Source: Malassezia japonica (Eukaryota > Basidiomycota > Malasseziomycetes > Malasseziales > Malasseziaceae). From it: a stretch of DNA of 64,000 bases. Numbering within the stretch: position 1 is the first letter of the stretch; each line of letters opens with the position of its first letter. Below the pieces are notes generated by a model, which saw only the letters and a list, made by a program, of their open reading frames with translations, was not told the origin of the DNA and made no database searches. This document shows positions 37,513 through 45,536 of this stretch, one piece after another. The DNA is taken from the NCBI RefSeq assembly GCF_029542785.1, contig NC_083377.1, positions 434,001 to 498,000 of the forward strand, in the 5' to 3' direction. Both the position numbers and the translations under genes were made by a program.

Positions 37513-40249
37513 ATGCATATTGCATGGCTTGGCCTGCTGGTAGTTGTTGTATGCGTGCTTTCGGTAGCACCGCGCAGCACACCAGCAGATGGGCTGGATG
37601 AGTCGTGGATTAATTTTAGCGATGCGCAACTTCATTCCCGACTCGAACAAACGTTCACCGCACCCGAGGCCCTGGATGCCGCATTGGCCATCCTGCGGAG
37701 CTTGTTGGACAACCCGAACGTTGAAGGCGAGACGCTGCTGGTACAGGGAAACCACTTGAGCTCCTACTTTACTCTTTCAAAGGTATGTGATGTGATTGGT
37801 TTGCATCATATGGCGGAGCGACTCCGCCAGCGGGCGCAGCAAAAAAGGTCGCAGCACCCGCTCCATGGAAACGCCAAGCCAGGCAAGGCCGGAAAAACTT
37901 GGCGGCCTCCCCATACATACTATGACGCGACGGATCTATGGCCTGATTGGGACTTTGATGCAGCAAGAGCTGCACTTGCAGTAGATGTGCACAATGTGCA
38001 GCCTGTTACCAATGGATGGGAACAGACCATGTGGGGTCCGTTTGTCAAAGGAATCGAGCCGCGCACCGTACCTGGGTTGCAGACCATACAAGACGCACAT
38101 GATACAACTCGAAAACAGCGCGCACTGCTGTATCTCTTTGGTAAATTGCTCCAGCGCGCTTGCTGGAGGTCTCCGACTCGAACTGCAGAGGTGCTAGAGT
38201 CGACAGAAACACAGAAGCGCACCCTCGCCATTCGTCTTCTCGAGTGGGTCGCCATTGGAAGCGCAGATCGCAATGTCCTTGAAGCCGATACGACCGACGT
38301 CCAATGTGACGCTCTGTGGATCCTCGGCGAGCACTCGTTATGGGGCACGCACGGAGCCTCCCCTAATATATCTCGTGCTATTCACTCTTTTGAGCGGCTC
38401 GCTGCTTCTGGCAATGCCACGGCACATGCCCGCCTCGGCTTCCTCTACAGCAGTCCTCTGATGGGAGGGGTGTACAATACGAGCACGCACCTCGACCGTG
38501 CGCTTCTCCATTATACGATTGCTGCCAAGCAAGGTGAGCGACACGCCGAGCTTGCCTTGGCGCACCGCTATCGGTTTGGTCATGGTGTTAAGAAAGATTG
38601 TGCCAAAGCACTATACCATTACGAGAGCCAGGCCAGCAAGTCGTATTCAATGTCAACGGCCGTGCTAGGCGGCCGTGTGCCCTCATACAGCAAGTGGTCG
38701 ATTCATATTCTTGATGGGATCGTACGGCGCACTCAAAAAGTTCCCAAGATGCTGTACCATACCCTGAATATAAGGGATACCGGAACAATGATTTTCGCTT
38801 CAAGTTCAGATCCTGACATGCCGTCTGCAGCCTTGAAAGCTCTGGAAAAATATCCTAGCCTGCTGCAAAGGGAACATACTCGTCATCATTTGCTCAATTT
38901 GGTAAACGCTGGTCAGGTCCATGATGCCCGCCTTTTGTATATCCTCTCTCGTGCTCTCTATCATGGCAGTTTTTTTGGTCCGAGCGAGACAATCGGTGAA
39001 TTCCCTCGTGATTGGATCAAGAGTGCCCAGTTAGCCGAGCAAGTCGCGCAGTTGATGTGGCCCAAAACAGGGTCGAAGAGGAAAGAACTCAGCCCAGACG
39101 ATCGGAAGCTCGCTATGAAAGCAGCCGAACAGCTTGGTATGCAGTACCTTCTTGGCGAAGGTGTCGCGCAGAACGTCGACATTGCATATCAATGGTTCAT
39201 GCGTGCGAAAGAAGTTGACAAGGGTTTGCCCAGACACTTAGTCGGAAGCGATTTTAGTTTTCGTGCCTCACTTGGCTTGGGTCTCATTGCGTTGCATGGT
39301 GTCAGTGGGAATGCCCAGAATACAGAACTGGCACTCGAGCATTTTAATGCTCATAAGCTCTGGAAGGAGGGCCAAAAGAAAAAATCACCATTCCTCGACT
39401 TTGAGCTTGCCAAATTGGATCTTCAAAAGGGAGATATGGACAGCGCACGCGAACAACTCATCCAACCCCTTGATTCGATCAACTTATTCGGGAGCTGGAC
39501 GTATCTTTACCCTCGTGTTGAGAATCCCTATGTACATGGCGCCGTGCGCTTAGACTCATTTCTGAAAGAGAAAGGAAATACATGTGAAGATGTTGTGGAA
39601 AAGTTCAAAGAGGCAGCCGAGCGTGGCGACTGGGCCGATCCTATATACCACCGAGGCTCAGCGGCATATTCCCGCAACGATATTCCCAGTGCACTTTTGT
39701 CATTTGCCATTGCAGCTGACGCAGGTGTATGGGAGGGTCAAGTGAATTCTGCCTACTTACTCGAAGCAAGTACGTATTTTATCTCACCTAGACAAGAACG
39801 CTCTACTTCAAATGCTCAATTATTCGGCTGACGCAGTCGCACTTCAGTACTGGTCGCATGCTGCACTATACAACAGTTCATCGATCCCCGAAAGAAGCGC
39901 ATTCCCAAAATTACGCGTATGCGACGCCCAGCTGCGTTCCAATACATCCACTCAAGAAGCACACCAGCGTGCCGTTCAATGTTATGAGCATTTTGCACGG
40001 GCTCGTCTCCCAAGACGCTATGAGTACGACATGCAACACGTCGCACATTTGCAAGCAAGCTGGCTCTACGAATCCAGTCCGCACGTCCGCAACTTGACGA
40101 GCGCCAAGTACCATTACTACTTTGCTTCATTAGACGCAGCACCTTACGAATTCTTCATCCTGCAGTGGATCCGCTTCCGCCTTCTCACACGCGCAATTCT
40201 CGACGCGATTCAATATCGCGATTGGACGCGTGCCTTTCTTAACGACTAG
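37513..40249 (+). CDS. HRD3/SEL1L-like protein b, truncated paralog without membrane anchor
   Basis: Exons 37513-39769 and 39792-40249 encode 904 residues. The 22-nt intron (39770-39791; donor GTACGT, acceptor CTCACCTAG) is at the same place as in paralog a. A signal peptide (MHIAWLGLLVVVVCVLSVAP) is followed by SEL1 repeats (LGEHSLWGTHGASPNISRAI, AELALAHRYRFGHGVKKD, LGMQYLLGEGVAQN). It ends RDWTRAFLND without an anchor, like paralog a. Only 26 bp separate its ATG from the stop of paralog a. A ~175-bp stretch (38308-38480) is nearly identical to 35587-35760 of paralog a although the proteins are much less alike overall. The gene is clearly AT-richer than the canonical copy. Confidence 0.82.
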
Positions 40250-40796
40250 GAGTAGGACGTATATGGCACTTTTTAATGGTTTAACGCCATATCCCAATCC
40301 AACGATGCATAATGCGTACAACGCACATGTTTGGCCCTAAACAAACGTGCAACAAGTCATTCAGGCGACCCTCGAATTCTTTTGCGTGCTCAAAGAGATA
40401 CTGCCGAGGGCATTACCTTTTATCCTCTCAAGACAAAAGGATACACTGTATTGCAATCGAGTTGAGAACAGGCGTGCATGTGGGCCAAGCTGCCCACGTC
40501 CTTGCTAATCTGTTGTCCTGGCTACGATACCTCACCTGGACGCTGCGCTAGCGATACCCATGTTGCGCATGATCGAGACAATCTCTCATCACCAGGCAAT
40601 AACAGTATGGCCCCCATTAGGAGTCGTTAATTTATTCCGTAGTCGTTCAAAGGCATTTGGACTATATGAGAGTGCTTTTCTGAGATGATAGATGGGGCAT
40701 CATTTGTTCGGTTTTAGATGGTCAGCGCGAAGGCAAACTACTCGAAACAAGCGGTTATAACTTTCATAAAATCGAGAACCGCTTAAACAAATATGA
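40250..40796. other. AT-rich intergenic region after HRD3-like b
   Basis: 547 bp with only short fortuitous ORFs. It is the 3' flank of both the HRD3-like b gene and the convergent double-cyanase-like gene. No repeat, tRNA or conserved motif was recognised. Confidence 0.5.
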
Positions 40797-41956
40797 TTAA
40801 GGAAAGTGCAATAACTCTCCCTCGATCACAATTTTGATGCTTTGGCCATTACTACCCAACACTTGTCCGACCGACACGTGGTTGATATTTTTGTCGAAAT
40901 ACACATGTTCAGCCTGGCATTAGACTCACGATGTGTACGTACTTGATCCTTGAATGCATTCCAAACGTAGGTTGAGTTCCTCTGAAATGCATGGAGTAGC
41001 TGTGCCATGATAGGATCTGTTTAAGTTGTTGGTATCCGTACCATAGAATGGTCCTCTTATTTCGTAGTTCACAATATTAGAAGCAAGACCGGCATTGTTG
41101 GCAATAATATGTTGGTGTTGGTTTAGCTGGAAAAACGAAACCAGCTTCGCGATGTCACTTTCAGTTGGACTTGCAGTACCGTCTAAGCTAATTATGAGTA
41201 CCAACCTGATAACATACATCTTGGAAAGATGATTTAAACCCAAATCAAGCGCTTTCGCTATTGCGCTCATTGGCTTACCACACTCCGTCATCGCCGCCTT
41301 CAAGGACATGATAAAGTTGAAGTAAAGAACTTGAGCAGTAAACTTTTCATACTCGAGTTTGAAAGCCTCATATTCAGCTTGTGTTGCATATATGTGTTTG
41401 GTATCCTTTCTAGTGCCACTCTGGAAAGTAATCGCAAAGATGCGGTCTTGCTTCATGAAATCAATATCACAGACCCAATCACCAGGGATCTCATCTAGCC
41501 ATTGAGACTAGCGTAAGTAATAAATATTCACTCACATGAGCATACACTTGATCAAGGATATCCTTGGAACATACGAACAACGTCCAGTTAAGCGTGGCGA
41601 GGAATTGTACTGTTGTGAGATGTGATTGTGCGGACCTTGGTGGTTAAATAGAATCTGACCGCTCGCTTGAATATGACTCCTGATAATTCCGCAAAAAAAC
41701 CTCTCTTCGAAGGTCAAGTGTAACATATCGTATATACAACCCTTTTCATGTTCGTCCGGGATTTTGATCCCACTCAAGCTTAATATAAATAGGATGCTCT
41801 AGCAACGTACATGTCCTCCAAGGCCCATTCATCAATTCTCACCACCTTTGCCAGATCACTAGTGCTCATATTCTTCTCGCGTTGCACATTATGTATGGCT
41901 TCGGCATAGTGCTCGATAATCCAACTGAGAACCTGTTTGTATGGAGTAGGATACAT
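40797..41956 (-). CDS. Double cyanase-like (HTH) protein, family member A, six introns
   Basis: Seven exons: 41956-41811, 41778-41636, 41609-41536, 41507-41218, 41187-41042, 41016-40943 and 40913-40797 (146, 143, 74, 290, 146, 74 and 117 nt). They give 329 residues; introns are 25-32 nt. The protein has two modules. Each has an XRE/cyanase-type helix-turn-helix (AKVVRIDEWALEDILSGIKIP; AIAKALDLGLNHLSKILDG.ASPTESD) and a short tail like the cyanase C-terminus (GDWVCDIDFMKQDRIFAITFQ; NGQSIKIVIEGELLHFP). The catalytic Arg and Glu of the cyanase motif YRxxE are Gln272 and His275 here, so hydratase activity is unlikely. It could bind DNA or form cyanase-like assemblies. It lies between two HRD3-like genes in AT-rich DNA. 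Cyanase homology is judged by eye; the gene model is strong because exon lengths match member C exactly. Confidence 0.72.
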
Positions 41957-42117
41957 CAAGGGGTGTGAAAAAAAGCGAGTAGCTAGGAGAAAAAATTGTG
42001 CCATTCTATTAAGTCTAAAAGTTCTAGCACAGCCACTGTACGGAAGAGGTAGCTCGTTGGAAGGACGCATTAGGTCGGTATGCATATGCGTGCACGCTCC
42101 TGCCGCTTCCTATGGAT

Positions 42118-42125
42118 GTGGAGGC
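42118..42125 (-). promoter_or_regulatory. Conserved upstream element of double-cyanase family, member A
   Basis: GTGGAGGC within a block resembling the regions upstream of members C and D (TATGGATGTGGAGGC here, TATGATGTGGAGGC at C). It sits about 162 bp from the ATG of member A, compared with 155 and 157 bp in C and D. It also lies upstream of the divergent HRD3-like c gene. Confidence 0.5.
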
Positions 42126-42172
42126 CCGCACACTCATTGGGTGCCACGCGTTGCCGAGCACCTTCCCATAGC

Positions 42173-42189
42173 CACGTGGCGCGCACGGT
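42173..42189. promoter_or_regulatory. HRD3-family start-proximal element, copy c
   Basis: The 17-mer CACGTGGCGCGCACGGT, 12 bp before the ATG of the full-length HRD3-like gene; 27 bp are shared with copy b. This is likely the ancestral location, since the downstream gene is the complete one. Confidence 0.75.
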
Positions 42190-42201
42190 GCTTCTTCCAC
42201 G

Positions 42202-45087
42202 ATGCGCTTGCGCTGGGTCGTGGGCCTGGTGCTCGCCTCGTGCGTCGGAGCGCAGCATAGCAATGCAGAGACTGCGTACCAGGATGCACTGGCGCAGCTT
42301 CGTGAGCTGGTGGATACCTCCATCGACCCCGTCGTGACGTCGTCGACGCCGTGGCTCGGGGCGCTGGTCGAACGTGCCGCCCACCTCGCCGAACGAGTCG
42401 GTATGGACGGTGTTGGCCGCCGTATGCGCGTCGACGCACAGCAGTGGTCTCTGCGCCACCGAGCCAAGGCCACCGAGCCTGCGGGCCTCTCTGAGCGCGT
42501 CGCGGCGTGGCTCGACCAGTCGCCGACCCGTGGCGCTCCCCGCGAGCCACACACCTTTTACGATGTGCCGGACCACGCGCTGTGGCCAGATTGGGACTTT
42601 GATGCTGTGAAAGCAGGGCGTGCACAGGCGCGCAAGCAGCACATGGCCGTGCTCAACGGATGGGAGCAGGCCATGTGGGGCCCGTTTGTTGCCGACCTCT
42701 TTGATGCGCCGAACGAGGCCGTGCAGCGCGTTATCGATGCGCATGATGCCGCCGAGCGCTATGCGATGCTCTCGAGCTGGATTGCAAACGTCTCGAAAAG
42801 TTATGTGCCAGAGACACTGCTCACTGCGCTGGAGCGGAAAAAAGATACCAAGAAGGCCACCGAGGCCAAGCACAAAAGGGCCCGTGCCATTGCGCAGCTC
42901 GAGTGGGCCGCATTCGAGGGGGAAATGTCGCCCGAGTCGGTGATTGACGCGACGTTTGATGCGGCGAATGCCACCGGGCGCCCCCTCAACGTGCACGCCG
43001 ACGCCCTGTGGGTCCTCGGCGAGCACTCGCTCTGGGGCACGCACGGTGCGCAGCCCAACATTTCGCGCGCGATCCGCGCGTTTGAGCGTTTGGCGGATAC
43101 CGGAAACGCGACTGCGCATGCGCGCCTCGGGTTCCTGTACAACAGCCCGTTGCTCACGACGCTGTACGGTATCGAGCCCCAACCCGAGCGCTCCCATGTA
43201 CACTATACGCTCGGCGCGCAAGAAGGCGAGCGTGCCGCGCAGCTCGCGGTTGGCTACCGCTACGACCGCGGCCTCGGTGTCCCCCCCGACTGCATGGAGG
43301 CGCTCGCGTGGTACGATGCCGCGGCGCAGCAGGCCTACAAGACCTATCTGGAAGGCCCAATTGGCGGGCGCAGACTGCCGTATGCCAAGCTGCGTCTGAG
43401 CGACCGCGCGGCACTGAAGCGCGGCTTGCAGCGCGGCCTCGCATCGGGCATGGACAACCTCTTGCTCCTTGCCAAGCTGTACCGCCCTGCCGTGCGGCGC
43501 CTCGTGAGCCAGGAGCCGCTCGCACTGCAGGATACGCACACGCTAGGTGGCCTGCTCGACGCGTACGAGCACCAAGGCGGCGCGTTCCAAACCGCGCGCC
43601 TCTCGTTCCTCGCCCATGCCTTGTACCGCGGCAGTGTCGTCGGCGAGGCCGAGGCGATCGGCGCCGTGAGCCGCGACTTTCGGCGGGCGCACCGCTTTGC
43701 GCTCATCGTCGCGGAGCAGCGGTGGCCCGCACCGGTGGCGCTCGAAAACTTTGCGTGGCCGTCGACGCGCCCCGACGGCACGCTCCAGGCGGCATACCGC
43801 GCGGCAGAGGTCGAGGAGAGCGTGCGTGTGCACGCGGCGAATAGTGCTGCGCTCCTTGGGCAAATGTACCTGCGTGGCGACGGCGTCGCGCAGGACTTTG
43901 TCAAGGCCAAGGTGTGGCTTACGCGTGCGGCGCTCGACGGCAATACGCGCGGCGCTCATGCGCTCGGTCGCATGTTTGAGCACGGCTGGGGCGGCACGCC
44001 GGACCTCGAGCGTGCGAGCAAGATCTACGAGTCCGCCAAGGCGAAAGAGTCTGCGCCGGACGTTGCGCTGGAGATGGCCAAGGCGTACATGCATGCACAG
44101 CAGCCCGACAAGGCGCTGACGCAGCTCGCGATCGCTGGCAGCGTCTCTGATTTGAAAGATGCGCGCGAGTCGACGCTCCTCGAGACGGGTTTCGAGGTGC
44201 AGTACCTCGCCGGCGCGATCCGTGCAGACTGGGCGTACCACCAAAACCAAAGCGCGACCAACTGCGCGGCGGGCCTCCCGGGCCTGAAACGTGCGGCAGA
44301 GCGGGGCGACTGGGACGACCCCATCTTTCACCGCGCCGAGGCTGCGCACGTACGCCGCGACGTCGCGACGTCGCTCATGGCGTGGGCGGTGGCGGGGGCA
44401 TCCGGCATCGAGGAGGCGCAGGACAATATCGCGTACGTCCTCGATCCGGTGCGCTCGTACCTGCGTCCTGCGCCGGAGCAGCCGACCGACCGCACGGCGC
44501 TTGCATTCTGGGCGAACAGCGCGCTGCAAGGCAGCCCGCATGCGATGATCAAGCTATGCGACTACCTGCGCCTGGCGCGGGGAACGAATGCGACGGCACA
44601 CCGCGCCGCACAGTGCTACCTTGCACTGGTGGACGGCGACGCGAGCCTCGTCGTGCCCCGCTGGCACCTCGCGCAGATGTACGAGAGCGGCGATGGCGTG
44701 CTGCAGCCGGACTATCCTCTGGCGAAGCGGTACTATGACATGGTCGCGGCGCTTGCGCCGACCGATGCGGTGCTTACCGCCTTCCCGGCCCTGATTCGAC
44801 TGCACGTGAAAGCATTTTGGCGTTTGCTGAAAGGCGACGACACGGCGCGCCGCCTGCTGCATGCGTATATTGGCGGGAAAAAAGAGGCGCAGCCGCCGGC
44901 CAAGGCCAAGGCCAAAACCAAGACGCCGTCGCTGCCGGACGACGTGTGGCTCGACTGGGCCGTCGACCTTGCCGTGTTTTCGATGGGGATCGTGTGCTTG
45001 GTCGTGCTGATGTATGTGCGCAGGGTCGTGCAGCGCCGCAGAGATGCGGCGAATGTGCAGCTTGCGCAAATGCAGGCGCTGCGCTAG
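42202..45087 (+). CDS. HRD3: HRD3/SEL1L-like ERAD adaptor, full-length copy
   Basis: A single-exon 961-residue protein. Signal peptide MRLRWVVGLVLASCVGA, then a lumenal domain of SEL1-type repeats (LGEHSLWGTHGAQPNISRAI, AQLAVGYRYDRGLGVPPD, LLGQMYLRGDGVAQDFVKAK, HALGRMFEHGWGG), then one transmembrane helix near residues 922-942 (AVDLAVFSMGIVCLVVLMYV) and a basic cytosolic tail (RRVVQRRRDA). This is the architecture of Hrd3/SEL1L, which captures misfolded glycoproteins in the ER lumen and holds the Hrd1 ubiquitin ligase. The 22-nt intron of the two truncated paralogs is absent here. GC content is as in ordinary genes of the window, unlike the paralogs. Confidence 0.88.
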   Translation: MRLRWVVGLVLASCVGAQHSNAETAYQDALAQLRELVDTSIDPVVTSSTPWLGALVERAAHLAERVGMDGVGRRMRVDAQQWSLRHRAKATEPAGLSERVAAWLDQSPTRGAPREPHTFYDVPDHALWPDWDFDAVKAGRAQARKQHMAVLNGWEQAMWGPFVADLFDAPNEAVQRVIDAHDAAERYAMLSSWIANVSKSYVPETLLTALERKKDTKKATEAKHKRARAIAQLEWAAFEGEMSPESVIDATFDAANATGRPLNVHADALWVLGEHSLWGTHGAQPNISRAIRAFERLADTGNATAHARLGFLYNSPLLTTLYGIEPQPERSHVHYTLGAQEGERAAQLAVGYRYDRGLGVPPDCMEALAWYDAAAQQAYKTYLEGPIGGRRLPYAKLRLSDRAALKRGLQRGLASGMDNLLLLAKLYRPAVRRLVSQEPLALQDTHTLGGLLDAYEHQGGAFQTARLSFLAHALYRGSVVGEAEAIGAVSRDFRRAHRFALIVAEQRWPAPVALENFAWPSTRPDGTLQAAYRAAEVEESVRVHAANSAALLGQMYLRGDGVAQDFVKAKVWLTRAALDGNTRGAHALGRMFEHGWGGTPDLERASKIYESAKAKESAPDVALEMAKAYMHAQQPDKALTQLAIAGSVSDLKDARESTLLETGFEVQYLAGAIRADWAYHQNQSATNCAAGLPGLKRAAERGDWDDPIFHRAEAAHVRRDVATSLMAWAVAGASGIEEAQDNIAYVLDPVRSYLRPAPEQPTDRTALAFWANSALQGSPHAMIKLCDYLRLARGTNATAHRAAQCYLALVDGDASLVVPRWHLAQMYESGDGVLQPDYPLAKRYYDMVAALAPTDAVLTAFPALIRLHVKAFWRLLKGDDTARRLLHAYIGGKKEAQPPAKAKAKTKTPSLPDDVWLDWAVDLAVFSMGIVCLVVLMYVRRVVQRRRDAANVQLAQMQALR

Positions 45088-45373
45088 GGATTGTAGGTGA
45101 TGTAGATGCGAGCACGGACGACTATGGATGGGTGTGGACTATATAGGCTGGGACGTCCTTGGTCGGTGAGACTTGGACATTTCGAGATGCTTCGACTGTT
45201 CTGTAGCATCGTTGGGACGCGCTATTCCCATGGGATCCGATAATGTGGTATTTCCAGATAGTCACTCGAATTGTGCCTGATTTTGCGCCACGTCTTGCTG
45301 CTCCTGCCAAACTTCGTATATCGCATATACATTATAGTCACAATCCCTATATATTTCCTTCACTTTTCATTCC

Positions 45374-45406
45374 CCATTCCTTTCCCATTCCTTTCCCATT
45401 CCTTTC
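45374..45406. repeat. Three perfect 11-bp pyrimidine repeats upstream of LHS1
   Basis: CCATTCCTTTC three times without mismatch, inside a ~60-bp almost pure C/T tract (45361-45420), 130 bp before the LHS1 ATG. The rest of the 449-bp gap between HRD3 and LHS1 holds a TATA-like CTATATATTT around 45348 and no ORF I would accept. Such a tract fits a core promoter or 5' UTR. Confidence 0.75.
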
Positions 45407-45536
45407 CTCCTCTCATTTCTACTACATACACACACCCGCCTTCCCCCCGCCACGCCAGTGTGTTTATCCATTGTGGCCTGTGCGTGTTGTTCTCTCGGCC
45501 GAGGTGTCGACGTGGAAGGTGTCTCTCTCCTTCCAT

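Noticed and set aside
40797..41956. Member A as a functional cyanate hydratase
   Set aside because: The Arg and Glu of the YRxxE catalytic motif are replaced by Gln and His, and the protein is a fused double domain, unlike the ~150-residue enzyme that forms a decamer.
45361..45420. Pyrimidine repeats before LHS1 as a CRISPR-like or satellite array
   Set aside because: Only three 11-bp units without spacers in a eukaryotic promoter; fits a simple pyrimidine tract.
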